A stretch of 64,000 nucleotides of DNA from Actinomycetales bacterium (GCA_016710385.1 JADJVX010000023.1:1-64000), one strand, 5' to 3'; positions 1-10,289 are shown, counted from the first letter of the stretch. The notes: generated by a model from the letters alone, not told the origin. Translations and numbers: made by a program.

Positions 1-36
1 GATCTGGGTGATCTGGGTGATCGGGTGGAGTGCTGC

Positions 37-316
37 TCAGGCGCCGGGGCGCAGCAGCTTGTGCGCAGGACCGACTCGTTGAGGTTGAGCTGACGGTCCA
101 GCTCGAGCGCGGTGGCCGGCTCGGCGCTTCGCGCACGACGGCGTAGATGCCCTCGGACTCTTCTTGATGTCGTAGGCCAACCGACGACGGCCCCAGATGT
201 CGACGTTGTCGACGGCCGCCGTCCTTCTTCACGACCGACAGCTTGTCGAGCGAGGGCGCGACAGTGCGGTCGTCGAGTTCGGGATCGAGGATGACCATAA
301 GTTCGTATTGACGCAT
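37..316 (-). pseudogene. rpsF: 30S ribosomal protein S6, frame-disrupted
   Basis: Ribosomal protein S6 binds S18 and 16S rRNA in the 30S platform. From the ATG at 316 the minus strand reads MRQYELMVILDPELDDRTV, a standard S6 start, preceded by the ribosome-binding site AGAGGTGGG. Later blocks of the family (VDIWGRRRLAYDIKK, SEGIYAVV, LDRQLNLNESVLR, LLRPGA) all follow, but each lies in a different frame, so at least four single-base shifts occur within 280 nt. Total length is a few bases short of the usual 96-codon gene. S6 sits next to essential ribosomal genes and every block is conserved, so I read this as sequence error at a contig edge and not as real decay. ssb, rpsR and rplI should follow to the left, outside the window. 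Confidence 0.85.
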
Positions 317-343
317 GCCGGTGACCCACCTCTGGTCTCGCGG

Positions 344-361
344 TCACGGTCTTTCCGTGAT
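344..361 (-). promoter_or_regulatory. Hairpin in the rpsF leader
   Basis: TCACGG and CCGTGA form a 6-bp stem around a 5-nt loop in the untranslated leader, about 30 nt upstream of the rpsF start. A stem here could be part of the S6:S18 autoregulatory leader known from many bacteria, but I cannot confirm the conserved bulge. An AT-rich stretch (AGATAGATACA, around 367-378 on the minus strand) is a possible -10 region. Confidence 0.3.
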
Positions 362-422
362 AGGAGGGTGTATCTATCTGCCCGACGACACTCTGCCCGA
401 TCCGGGACACCTGACAGGCGGG

Positions 423-431
423 TTATCCACA
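423..431 (+). other. Single perfect DnaA-box sequence
   Basis: TTATCCACA matches the DnaA-box consensus exactly and lies in the gap upstream of rpsF. It is the only perfect copy I noticed. One isolated box does not make an origin; it may titrate DnaA or be chance. Confidence 0.35.
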
Positions 432-550
432 GGTGGTGCGGCTTGGGGCCGCGCCGACGATCGGCGGCAGCCGTAGGCGAACCGTCCAAGGGTACGGCAC
501 CGGAGCACGGCATACCGAATCCCCGAGTTGCACGGGCCGCGCCGTCGCGG

Positions 551-1874
551 CTACTTGGTCAGCCAGCGGCAGGTGAGCCGAGCCGACAAGGGTTGGGCGA
601 TCCCGACAGGGGTCACCCTCACCCACGGATCCTGGCCGTTCGCAGCACACGAGGCTCGGGCCTCGGTCACCGTTGCCGGCCAGGAGGGGCCGTCGGTGTT
701 CCACCGGTCACCGCGCGCGTCGGCAATCACGCCGACCGCGATCGACAACCCGAGCAGCACTGCCGCCGGCCCCGGCCAGCGCGCTGATCGGCGCCGTTTC
801 CAGCACCGAGCGGCCACGAGCACGACGACGGGGAACCACAGGAAGCCCGCAAGGGTGGAGTAGCGCGCCGAGTCGGCCACGGTCCACCAGTTGCCCAGGG
901 ACAGCAGCGACAGGTCGGCGAAGGACAGCGCCGCGACGAGGAAGCCAACAGACGCGATCCCCAGGGCCATCCTGAGGTGACGTTCGTCGCGGGCGAGGCC
1001 GAGGCGGCGGGCAGCCACGACGAGCAGCACAACCGCCACCACGACGATGGTGGCGGCCACGGCCGTCCTGGAGGCGGAAGAGCACCTGCACCGGGGTGAT
1101 GCCAAACCACCCTGCGCCCCAGCGCACGCGCGACCCGCTGTATGCCGTGCAGCGGGTCGCTCCAACACGTCGCCCCAGGCTGGTCCGGCGGTCTCCGGGC
1201 GCATCATCGCTGCTGGACGATCGCGGCCACGAGGAAGACCGAGGGACCCAGGCGGGCCATTCCACGCCAGGTCACCAGTCGCAGCAGGGCGAGCGGGACC
1301 AGGGCCAGGGCCAGCGGGTCGGACAGAGCCGCCAGGATCAGCACTCCACTGCCGAAAGCCGCCGGGCCACGGTTGTCGAAGCGGGCCAGGAGCAGGAAGG
1401 TCGCCGACGCGACGAGGATCCACCGGAGGTTGGTCACGTTGCCGAGGATTCCATCTGCCCGGCCGGAAGGAGCGCCATCCCGGTGCCGGCCAGCACCGCG
1501 AGGTCTGTCGCTGCCCAGGTATGCCGCCAGCACCGCTGCCACGAGAACGGCGACCCCGGCGCGCAACCCATTGACGGACGTCGTCACGCAGCCCGCGAAA
1601 GCCCCGGGCGGCACGGTGGTCGCACACCCACCGACGATGAGTCGAGGCCCAACGTGCAGATAGCCGGAGTAGATGTCGAAGATCGACGACCACCCGCGGG
1701 CGAGGAAGTCGGTGAGGAAGATTTCGCCGTCTTCCCTGTGGACGGTCGCCCACCCATCCCGAGGGCCGCGGCAGCACAGGGAACACCCAGCCCGCGACGA
1801 CGGCGACAGCAGTCACCGCGTGGCTCGGTCCGCCACACCGGGCGGGAAGGTTTGCTCAGTGGCGTGAACCTCAT
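551..1874 (-). pseudogene. Polytopic membrane protein, frame-disrupted
   Basis: A polytopic inner-membrane protein that I do not recognise. Coding pieces in three frames can be stitched: a start at the ATG at 1874 (MRFTPLSKPSRP), a first hydrophobic segment (TAVAVVAGWVFPVL), a soluble loop (GEIFLTDFLARGWSSIFDIY), then several membrane segments (AGVAVLVAAVLAAYLG, WILVASATFLLLA, AATIVVVAVVLLVVAA, GIASVGFLVAALSFA, LWFPVVVLVAARCW, AAVLLGLSIAVGVI) and a C-terminal tail with two cysteines ending at the stop at 551. The loop-then-membrane layout resembles GT-C type glycosyltransferases, and the next genes are a glycosyltransferase and a methyltransferase, so a role in cell-surface polysaccharide is plausible but unproven. 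At least four frameshifts; probably sequencing errors, since the pieces remain well formed. Confidence 0.6.
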
Positions 1875-1959
1875 CGGTCAGGGCTCCCGATCAACCGGCT
1901 CGCTGGACAGTAGACTGCGGCCCATCCGAGCAGGTCCAGGCCGTGAGACCTGATGTGTG

Positions 1960-3005
1960 GCCCGCGCCGCCGGGCGTGGCGATCCGCGAAACTCACCCCC
2001 GGCCCCAGCGCCTGTCGACCCGTGGATCGCGACGGGCCACGATCCGGGCACGAGGCGCTCAGCCTCTGGCACGGCGATCTCGGAGCCTGATCCGGATCGT
2101 GCTGGGGCACGTCGGGCCTTGTCGAGCACCACCGCACGGCGTTGGGCCCGTTGGGCGGCCAGCTTATCGCTATCCGAGATTCGGCGGCCGTCGACGACGG
2201 CCGGATGGCCTCCACGAGCCGCTCGGCACACTCCTCGTGGCTCCACGGATCGGGCACTCCAGCAGAGACGCGAGCTTGGGGTTGTCGTCGGCGATCTCGA
2301 CCCGACAGCCGCAGGCTCGGCCTTCCAGGACACGCGCTCACCCCACCCTGAGGTTCGCAGGGGACGAACACTCCGCGGGTGTCGTTGTAGATCGCCGCGA
2401 GAGCTCCTCGTGAGAGCGCTGATCGAGCACCTCGACGCCGTCGTCGCGCAGCGCTTGTTCGATCTCTCCGGGCGGTGCACTCCCAGGTCGCCGATCGCGA
2501 GGCGCCGGCCCGGCATGCCGATGAGCCGTTCGGGTCGTTTGAACGGCGCCAACCTGCCCACGAAGACCCAGTCGTAGCTGCGATCTGCGTCCCTGCGACC
2601 CAGGTTGCGCACGACCCGGGTGTCGACGCCGAAGGCCTGCACGGCATACGGGTGGTCGACGACGAACTGGGCATACCACGGAGTCTCGTAGAAAAGCACG
2701 TCATAGGAGCATCCGCGTCCGAGGGGGCGGCATCGTCGATCCGGCGATGAGCAGGCCCACCGGGGAGTGCGTCCGCGCAGGGCACGGTCGGCTGACTGCG
2801 CCGGGAGCCAGAGCCATCGCTGCGCACGAGAACGAAATCGGCGTCCGGGAGGAGCGCTTCGCGCTCTCTCCACCCGGCGGCATACGGGTGGACATTGAGC
2901 CACCTGACCTCGTGGCGCTGGGCGACAATCTCCATGGCCGCCGTGAACCCGTCATCTGCTTTCCCGTAGGCCGATGACGTTGGCGGCACCGCGTGGGCGG
3001 CGCAC
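1960..3005 (-). pseudogene. Glycosyltransferase (group 1-like), frame-disrupted
   Basis: A GT-B type glycosyltransferase judged from pieces in three frames. The N-terminal piece contains MEIVAQRHEVRWLNVHPYA and PDADFVLVRS; the middle contains YDVLFYETPWYAQF, HPYAVQAFGVDT and YDWVFVGRLAPFKRPERLIG, the last resembling the hinge segment that starts the nucleotide-sugar domain (VGRL..K....LI). Then come DDGVEVLDQRSHEEL, NDTRGVFVPCEPQGG, where a glycosyltransferase has its E-x7-E region, and HEECAERLVEAI. Both limits are approximate; a GTG at 3005 is a possible start. It is divergent from the methyltransferase gene beginning at 3026. Five or more shifts occur within 1 kb. Acceptor and donor cannot be told from sequence. 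Confidence 0.6.
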
Positions 3006-3025
3006 CTTCTGGGAGGATCGGCCTC

Positions 3026-3863
3026 GTGAGAGAGCGCCTGGTGACCGGCATTCGCAAGCTCGTCAACCACCCGGTCGAGTCGAGGTACGCCGACACGGCC
3101 GCGGACAAGGCGGCACAGCTCACCCTCACCTCGCTCTGGCGGGAGCAGGTGTTGCGCTGCCTGCGGCGCTCCCGAAGGTGGAGGATGCGCATTTGAGGGC
3201 CTTCTCGCAGAACTACGAAGACGGTGCATTGCTGCTGATCTTCGCGATCATCGGCACGACCAACCGCACCCTGGTGGAGATGTGCGCGGGGAACGGCCTC
3301 GAGTGCAACACGACCAACCTCATCGTCAACCACGGATGGTCGGGCCTGCTGGTCGACGGCAACGCTGACAATGTCGCCACCGGCACGGCATTCTTCGCCA
3401 GACATCCCGACACCTGGGCCCACCCGCCCACGTTTCGCCAGGTGTGGCTCACCCGGGACAACGCCAACGAGGTCATCCGGTCGGCCGGCATCGCGGGACC
3501 GATCGACCTGTTCAGCCTGGATCTCGGACGGCATCGATTACTGGCTCTGGGAAGCCCTCGATGCCATCGATCCGCGGGTCGTGGTGGTCGAGTACAACGA
3601 CATCGCCGGGCCGGAGCGGGCGATCACCGTGCCGTATGCCGACGACTTCGCGGGTGAACCTTTGGCCGACGGCTTCGTCGGCGCGTCACTGCCTGCGTTC
3701 GTCAAGCTGGCGCGCCGCAAGGGCTACCGCCTCGTCGGCGCCGAGCGGTGGGGCTTCAACGCGTTCTTCGTCAAAGCGGGCATCGCCAGACCTGCTCCCC
3801 GAGCGCGATGTCCACGAGTTCTTCGACGCCCCGAAGGTTCGCCATGGCATGGCGACCCGGTAG
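3026..3863 (+). pseudogene. FkbM-family methyltransferase-like gene, frame-disrupted
   Basis: SAM-dependent methyltransferase-like protein of FkbM type, a family that often modifies sugars or lipids of the cell surface. The start GTG at 3026 has GGGAGG 9 nt upstream. Family-like blocks are FSQNYEDGALLLIFAIIG (the usual SQ.GED entry), TLVEMCAGNGLECNTTNL in place of the glycine-rich SAM motif, GLLVDGN, and a later IDYWLWEALDAIDPRVVVVEYN. The product ends DVHEFFDAPKVRHGMATR at the stop at 3861-3863. Frameshifts lie near 3170, 3530 and 3785; with three corrections one protein of about 280 residues results. It faces away from the glycosyltransferase gene, and both look like an inserted glycan-modification pair between rpsF and ponA. 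Confidence 0.65.
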
Positions 3864-3908
3864 CCGCGGGTCGCCGATCGACCGTGGGTGCAGGTCTGAC
3901 CGGCAGAT

Positions 3909-5280
3909 CTACACGACCTTGACGAGGAGGGCGTCCGGGACTCGCTCCAACGGTCCGGCCAGCGGATCGGTCTCTTCGGGGGTCAGGTCCTCGACATCGG
4001 CGGGGACACGGCGCCAGGCCGTCCGCCACACCGTCACCGCCAGCCAGATGACGGCGACCAATCGGGCGGCGAGCGCCACGAGATACCACCCGGACGGCAA
4101 CCCCCGATCGGGCACCGACACTCCGGCCAGATAGAGCCACACCGCCCCGAAATGCAACGCCTCGGCACCGGCCCACCACAGGTGGTCGCGCCAGCGCAGT
4201 CCGACCAGCGCGACCAAGGGCACCAGCCACAGCGAGGCCTGCACAGGAAGGCCTTGGCGGTGACCACGACGATGACGAGCATGACGAGGACACCTCGGCC
4301 ACGCCCGGCCGCCGCGGCGCTCCCAGCGCAAAGAACGCCCCCGCCATCAGGGCCACCACCCAGCCGGCCACAGCCAGCGCCGTCACGGCCACCGTCGGCA
4401 GCGGAGAGCCGGCCAATTGCGGCCCGACCCAGAGTGATCCGAATCCCGCAGACGCCTGCATCCACCCCACGTAGGACTGCAGGGCACCGGTCGGATTGCT
4501 CCATGCCACGAGCGCGAAGACCGCGGCCAAGGTCAGCAGGGTCACCCCGACCAGGGCCCGGACCTCTCCCCACCGACCGGCGCGCACCGCCACGAGGCAG
4601 ATCGCGATGAGCACGACGACGGGATAGTGCACGGTCGAGATCGCGAGGCCCAGCCACACTCCGGCCCAGCGCATCCGGTCGCTCGACCAGGCCCACAGGG
4701 CCGCCGCCGTCAGGGCGACACCGACGAGATCGGGTGCCACGAGGGCCGTCAACGCGACGATCGGTGAGAGCGCAATGTGACTGGCGCGCAACGGCATACG
4801 AGAGACTGAGCGGGCCGTCCACCACACCGTGAGCGCCAGAGCCACGGTGAGCAGCAGCGCCCAGACCCCGAAGAAGAGCCGCGCGCGGGTCTCGGGACTG
4901 CCGTCCGGGATCAGCCCCCCGGTGATCGTCGAGAGCAACGCCAGCAGCGGCGGCTGCTCCGGCGTCGGCGCGTCGGCACCGCCGGCGAGGAACGCCCCAC
5001 CCCGGCCCCGAGATTGGAGTTGCCGAAGGTCGCCGGCAGGTCCGAGAAGCATATGGAAGAACTGATCCGGCGAACGCCACCCGCCCTCGACGCAATACCC
5101 GCGCACCGCGACGCTCAGCGCCATCGGCACCATCGACGCCGCCACGAGCAGCGCCGCCACATGCCGCCAGCCGCGGGCGAGCGGCACGGCATACCGGCCG
5201 AGCGGTCCCCCGATCACGCGGGAGGCCGAGCGCGCAACGGCGTCGTCCCGGGAGGGCACGACGATGCGGTCGGGTGACAT
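3909..5280 (-). CDS. GT87-type mannosyltransferase-like membrane protein
   Basis: Polytopic membrane protein with about ten hydrophobic segments, at the place occupied in many actinobacteria by a GT87 (DUF2029) integral-membrane glycosyltransferase between ponA and rpsF. Such enzymes transfer polyprenyl-phosphate-linked mannose outside the membrane; the substrate here is not known. The start is ATG at 5280 (a GTG lies directly upstream at 5283). Segments include HVAALLVAASMVPMALSVAV, LLTVALALTVWW, ALVGVTLLTLAAVFALVAW and WVVALMAGAFFALGA; the tail is acidic (DVEDLTPEETDPLAG). Two single-base shifts near 4300 and 4240 interrupt the frame at LVMLVIVVVTAKAFL / QASLWLVPLVALVGL; both sides fit, so I treat the gene as intact in life. 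It lies just downstream of ponA on the same strand. Confidence 0.6.
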
Positions 5281-5337
5281 CACGAGCGACAGGGTATGCC
5301 GGTCGGCTGGGTCTGCGGTGTCGGTGGCCCGAGAGCG

Positions 5338-7647
5338 CTACGGCACCGGGCCGGTCGCGGTGGCCGTCGAGTGGCCCGGTGGGGTCGTCGGCTTGTTGCC
5401 CGGTTGGGTGACCGTGGGTTGCGTCGTCGGACGGACCGTCTGGGTCGGCGTCTGGGTCGCGGCCGGCTTGGTCGGCTCGACCGTGGGGACCGGCGCCTGG
5501 GTCGGCTCAGCGGTCACGGTGGGCGCGCTCGTCGCCTGCGACGTCACGGGGGCCGACGTGCGGGCCTTGTCGTCACCGACGCCCGCGCGCTTGGGGAAGT
5601 CGACCTTCGGCTCGCCCTCGAGCGCGCCCTTCATGAAGTCGATCCAGATCGACAACGGGAAGGAGTTGCCGGACAGCTCGTCGAGGCCACCGATCCCGGT
5701 CAACGGCGCCGGCGTGCCGTTGACGTCCTTTACATCGCGACCGACGTCGATAGCTGCGGCGTGTATCCGCTGAACCACACCGACTTGCGCTCCTCCGAGG
5801 TGCCGGTCTTGCCGGCCGACGGTCGCCCGATCTGCTGGGCTCGCGCTCCCGTGCCGCCGCTGGCCGTGACGGCCTGCATCGCATCGATGACGTCGGCCGC
5901 TACGTCCTTGCCGAACGCGTCGACGACGTTGGGCTGCGCCGTGAAGTCCACGCCAATCGCTGGCGAGGTCGCCCGTTTGACGAGATAGGGCGTCGCGCGA
6001 CGGCCCTCTGCAGCGATCGAGGCATAGGCATTGGCGACATCGAGCACCCGCGGGGAGGCATTGCCCAGCACGTTGGTGATCTCGGTGCCCAGGCCCAGCG
6101 TGGACTCCGGTATGCCGGCCGCCACCGCCGCGTCGCGGGTCGCCTGCGCGCCGATCTTGGCGTTGAGCCGCACAAACGCGGTGTTGATCGAGGAGGCCGT
6201 CGCCTTGCGCAGGTCGACGGTGCCGTAGGAGCGCCCGCCCTCGTTCTCGATCCGGTCGATGCCCAGGGCCTTGTCTTTCATCGGGCTGCTGCCGTCGACC
6301 GTGGTCTTCGTCGACAGCCCCTGTTGCAAGGCCGCGATCAAGGCGAACGGTTTGAACGTCGACCCGGCCGGGATCTTGGCGTCGGTCGCCGCGGAGAACT
6401 GCCGTTTCTGATAGTCCGCGCCGCCATACATGGCCACGACGGCACCGTCGCCGGGACGCACCGCCGCCAGACCGGCATACACGTCTTGGGTGTTGCTCTT
6501 CGGGAAGTTCTTGTCCACGGACGCGACCGCGGCGTCCTGGGCCTTCTTATTGATCGTCGTCGTGATGCGCAGTCCGCCGCGGTCGATGTCTTCGGCGCTG
6601 AGCTTGAGCTTGGTGGTGAGCTCCTGGCGCACGGCCGCGGCGAGGTAGCCGGTGGGGCCGGACAGCGCGCGAGGGCGCCTTGGCCTGGACCGCGGGGAAG
6701 GTCGCGGCGGCGCGATCGGCCGCGGACAGCGCACCCATCGCAACCATGCCGTCCATGACGTAGCCCCACCGGTTGGTGAGGTTGCTCTTCTGCTTCTCGC
6801 CGAGTGCGGGGTCGAACAGGGACGGGGCGTTCATGACGCTCGCGAGCACCGCGCCCTCGGCGACCGTGAGCGCACTGGCGTCCTTGGCGAAGTAGGCCTT
6901 GGCCGCGGCCTGGATGCCATAGGCGCCGCGGCCGTAATAGATCGTGTTGAGGTAACCCTCAAGGATCTGGTCCTTGCTCAGGTCGCGGTCGATCTTGATC
7001 GAGATGACCATCTCGCGCAGCTTGCGGTCAACGGTGCGGTCCTGGGTGAGGAAGTAGTTCTTGACATATTGCTGGGTGATCGTCGACCCACCGCCCTGCA
7101 CGTCGCTGCCCTTGACGGCTTGCCAGATCGAGCGACCGATGCCACTGGGGGAGATGCCGCTGTTGGTGTAGAAGTCGCGGTCCTCGGCCGCAATCACGGC
7201 CTGCTGCACATGTTTTGGCACGGTCGCCAGCGGGATGGACTCACGGTTAAGTTCGGCGATGCGGGCCAGCTCGGTCTTGCCGTCGTCGTAGTAAACGATC
7301 GTCGTCTGCGCCTCCGCGAGCGCGTTGGCGTCGGGGATGTCGACGGCAAGGAACGCGAAGACCGTGCCGATCAGCCCCAGCGTGAAGGCCGCCGCTGCCG
7401 TGATCCCCAACCGCTTGAGCCATACCGTCCAGCCGACGCGCAGCCACTCACCGAAGCTGCGGCGCTGTTTGCGTTTGGCGCGTTGGGTGCGCTGCGCACC
7501 GGTGCGGGTGCGCTGTGTGCCCTTCGGGCGACTGCCGTTGCGAGTGTTGCCGTTGCGAGTTGCCTTGGCGGAGCTGCGAGTTGGGGACTGTGCGGTCGCT
7601 CGCCGCGCAGCGCGCGTCTCGGGCTGCTGCCCGCTCGAGGTGCTCAC
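5338..7647 (-). CDS. ponA: Class A penicillin-binding protein (bifunctional)
   Basis: Peptidoglycan synthase with a glycosyltransferase (GT51) and a transpeptidase domain. A basic Arg/Lys-rich cytoplasmic tail precedes one membrane anchor (LGITAAAAFTLGLIGTVFAF). GT51 motifs are EDRDFYTNSGI, GGSTITQQYVKN, RKLREM and the EGYLNTIYYGRGAYGIQAAA block. Transpeptidase motifs are STFK (active-site Ser, AGSTFKPF), SIN and KTGTSEE. The C-terminal tail is long and Thr/Pro/Gln-rich, as in many actinobacterial PBPs. The start is taken as GTG at 7647 (VSTSSGQQ). Frameshifts near 6665 and 5735 split it, but all motifs are present in order, so these are probably errors. Upstream lies the 52-bp repeat array; the downstream neighbour is the GT87-like gene. 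Confidence 0.9.
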
Positions 7648-8340
7648 GTCAGTCCCGCTTTCGTATGCCGTCCGCTTCCGTCCGTGCCGACGGTCCGGTC
7701 GCTGGAGGGCAGGCACGGCGGCAATCCAGTATGCGGTGCCGTCCCTGTGCCAGCCGAATCCCGCCTCGGCGTGGCCTCATGCTCGGCCGTGGAGCTCCCC
7801 GTCGGGCTGGGACCGCCGCGGGCCCGACAAACCCAGCGCGTCGGAAGGTTTCCCGACGGTCTCGGCGCCTACGCGTCGGCAAACACGGCGGGTCGGAGAG
7901 TTCCCCGACGGTTTCGACCCGTCCAGGACCTCAAACACGGCGAGTCGGAAGGTTTCCCGACGGTCTCGGCGCCCACGCGTCGGCAAACACGGCGAGTCGG
8001 AGAGTTTCCCGACGGTCTCGGCGACCACGCGGCGTCAAACACGGCATGTCGGAAGGTTTCCCGACGGTCTCGGCGCCCACGCGTCGTCAAACACGGCGAG
8101 TCGGAGAGTTTCCCGACGGTCTCGGCGACCACGCGGCGTCAAACACGGCATGTCGGAAGGTTTCCCGACGGTCTCGGCGCGTCCAGCACCTCAAACACGG
8201 CAAGTCGGAAGGTTTCTCGACGGTTTCCCGGCACCCACCCGACGGAATCCCCCCGGATGGGGGGGTCTCCTACCCCTCCACTGTCCGTCAGGCCTAGCTA
8301 GAATCCGGCGTTTGGGTGGGAATCGGACGATGGGAGCGAC
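7648..8340. repeat. Intergenic region with eight 52-bp tandem repeats (7837-8252)
   Basis: This divergent gap between ponA and the zinc-ribbon gene holds eight head-to-tail units of exactly 52 bp at 7837, 7889, 7941, 7993, 8045, 8097, 8149 and 8201. Each contains a conserved core near GTCGGAAGGTTTCCCGAC, in which GTCGG and CCGAC can pair, then ACGGTCTCGGCG, a 14-nt more variable block, and AAACACGG. Units 4-5 and 6-7 are near-identical 104-bp pairs, so expansion went partly in dimers. Unit length is not a multiple of three, so it is not coding. Nothing is seen in 7660-7836 except one GTATGCC motif (7663). A -10-like TAGAAT lies at 8299-8304 before the next gene. Confidence 0.9.
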
Positions 8341-9252
8341 GTGACATTCTGCGGGCGATGCGGAGCAGATTGCTCCGGTCTGCAATGGTGCGGCCAGTGC
8401 GGCGCTCAGGTTTCCCTTCCTGCGCCCGCCCCGGAGGTCACACCGAAGCCCATGCCCGACTCTGCTTCGGCAGCCGCCATTCCTGTCCTGCCGCCAAAGG
8501 CTCCTGCACCGCCACCGCCAGCTCCCGTTGTTGTGCCACCGGCGCCCGCGCCCGTCATCTCAACCACGCCGCCGGCGACTCCGCCCAAACCACTGGCCCG
8601 GAGTGGCTCTCCCCTGCTGTGGCCCTTGGTGGCGACAGGGTTGGTCTTGTTGCTCGGTATCGGCGGATACCTCTTCATCCGGCAACGCGCTGAAAGCAGC
8701 CCCGCGACAAGCAGTTCGCCCGCGACGGTGACGGTGACCAAAGTCGCGGCGCCGACCTCGCCGATCGCCCCACCTCAGGCCACCCCAAGTCAAGCCCTCA
8801 CCCCGACGCCCACTCCCACGGTGACCACGGATCCCGAACAGTCGGCTCGGGACCAGCTGACGGCCTTACGCGCTGCCGATCTTGCGTTCTACCGGGCTGC
8901 CGATCAGTGGATCGTCCAACTGAACAGCAAGTGGAAGGGCGTCTCGGACGCCAGTCAGGTCGCCGTCAACGGTACGCACGTGTTTGGGCTGGTGGACATC
9001 CTCGCCCAGCACTCCGCGCTCAAGGCTCGCTTCGGCTCCAGCGTGAAACTCATCTCGTCAACCGACATCGGCAAACAGCAGAACTACCCGTCCAAGCCGG
9101 CAAACGAACCGATCTGGGTGACCATCTACGATCCGGGGACTCTTGGATCGGGGGATTCGGCGGCGGCGTGGTGTCGTTCGATGTTCCCCGGGCTGACGGG
9201 AGACGCGCTCAAGAACGTGTGCTTCCCACGGCAAGCCAGCCCGCCTCACTAG
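8341..9252 (+). CDS. Zinc-ribbon single-span membrane protein
   Basis: Unrecognised 303-residue protein. It opens with a short zinc ribbon (CGRC..., WCGQCG; four Cys in two CxxC pairs, residues 3-22), followed by a Pro/Ala-rich cytoplasmic linker, one membrane span (LLWPLVATGLVLLLGIGGYLF, about residues 90-115), a Thr/Pro-rich stalk, and a C-terminal domain of about 130 residues presumably outside the cell (DQLTALRAADLAFYRAADQW ... GDALKNVCFP) with two Cys that could pair. The start GTG at 8341 follows GGGAG. Same layout as the gene at 21379, so both are probably envelope sensors or scaffolds; function unknown. Confidence 0.75.
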   Translation: MTFCGRCGADCSGLQWCGQCGAQVSLPAPAPEVTPKPMPDSASAAAIPVLPPKAPAPPPPAPVVVPPAPAPVISTTPPATPPKPLARSGSPLLWPLVATGLVLLLGIGGYLFIRQRAESSPATSSSPATVTVTKVAAPTSPIAPPQATPSQALTPTPTPTVTTDPEQSARDQLTALRAADLAFYRAADQWIVQLNSKWKGVSDASQVAVNGTHVFGLVDILAQHSALKARFGSSVKLISSTDIGKQQNYPSKPANEPIWVTIYDPGTLGSGDSAAAWCRSMFPGLTGDALKNVCFPRQASPPH

Positions 9253-9338
9253 CCGTCGAGGTCAGCACCTGACCTGCGCCGACGCCCAACTCTCTCCCGT
9301 ATCCCGGCCCCTGGATCCACGGAAGTAGGAAAGCTCGA

Positions 9339-10274
9339 ATGAACTGCCCCAAATGCGGTATGGCCGTGCCGAGCCAGAACCGATTCTGCACCTCCTGCGG
9401 CAATCCGGTTGCCGACGCCCCGAGCGTCGTCGCCGCGCCCCCGGCGGGGTCGGCAGGCACCAGTCGTTTCGCGAACCAGACGGAGGCGCAGAGCGTCCCT
9501 TCCCCGGCGGCCCCGGCAGCCACGACCGCCTCGCCCAAGTCGCCCTATGACATCAGCGGCGCCATCGTCAGCTCCCGCCCGCAGCCGTTCGACCCGGCTA
9601 CTCTCCACCTCGCTCATGGTGAGGTCATCAAGCGGGTCCATGAGGTCGGCCGCCTTGAGCGAGGCAGCGGTTGGGTCGAGGGGACGCTCGTGCTCACCGA
9701 CTCGCGCATCCTCTACCGCGCCCGGGCCAAAAACTTCCTCAACGAGAGCACCATCAACCGCGAGATCCAGCTCGCCGACGTCAACGGGCTTGCCCTGTCG
9801 ATCCGGCGCGGGATGTCGCCTGCAGGACTCGTCTCATTGGTGCTCGGGACGATGATCGCCTTGGTGGTCATTCCGCTGATCGGGGGCATCTTCTCGATCT
9901 TCAGCTCATTTGGCTCTGGCCGGAGCAGCAGCGGTGGCGGGCTCGTCGTCTTCCTAGCGCTGCTAGTCATCGCCGTTGCCATCTACATCGGGTTCCAGCG
10001 CGCCAAGGCGGTCCAAGTCGGACTCGTCATCTTCGCCAAGGACGTCGGATCCTCTCCGATTTCCTTCTCCGGAAGCGTCGGTGACGCCGGCGGGATAGGC
10101 ATGATCCTGGCCTTGCTGGGAATGCCGTTGGCAATGCTGCTGCGCGTCTTCGGCGTCTTCGACGCCAGCGAGGCCGCCGACGCCGCCGACGTGGAGGCCA
10201 CGCGCGCCTTGTACGAGGAGCTCGGTGCACTCATCCTCGACCTGCAAAGTCGCGGCGTGCTCGGCGCGTCGTAG
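9339..10274 (+). CDS. Zinc-ribbon membrane protein with PH-like segment
   Basis: 311 residues. An N-terminal zinc ribbon (MNCPKCGMAV...FCTSCGNPV) leads to a low-complexity linker, then a segment GWVEGTLVLTDSRILYRARA typical of bacterial PH-like domains, and three hydrophobic stretches (LVSLVLGTMIALVVIPLIGG, LVVFLALLVIAVAIYIGF, IGMILALLGMPLAMLL). The tail (EATRALYEELGALILDLQSRG) is helical and cytoplasmic in style. ATG at 9339 has AGGAAAG upstream. The next gene begins 15 bp after its stop, so it probably heads the operon of the VirD4-like ATPase and may be its membrane partner (inference). Confidence 0.7.
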   Translation: MNCPKCGMAVPSQNRFCTSCGNPVADAPSVVAAPPAGSAGTSRFANQTEAQSVPSPAAPAATTASPKSPYDISGAIVSSRPQPFDPATLHLAHGEVIKRVHEVGRLERGSGWVEGTLVLTDSRILYRARAKNFLNESTINREIQLADVNGLALSIRRGMSPAGLVSLVLGTMIALVVIPLIGGIFSIFSSFGSGRSSSGGGLVVFLALLVIAVAIYIGFQRAKAVQVGLVIFAKDVGSSPISFSGSVGDAGGIGMILALLGMPLAMLLRVFGVFDASEAADAADVEATRALYEELGALILDLQSRGVLGAS

Positions 10275-10289
10275 TAGCCCGCCGTCACG

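Noticed and set aside
423..431. Replication origin near rpsF
   Set aside because: Only one DnaA box; the origin is expected beyond the right end, next to yidC/rnpA/rpmH/dnaA.
7837..8252. The 52-bp array as a CRISPR
   Set aside because: The variable block is only about 14 nt and is itself shared between units, the period is too short, and there are no cas genes.
6652..8301. A 549-codon plus-strand open frame over ponA and the repeat array
   Set aside because: It is the shadow of ponA on the opposite strand; ponA motifs are intact in the minus frames, and the repeat is non-coding.
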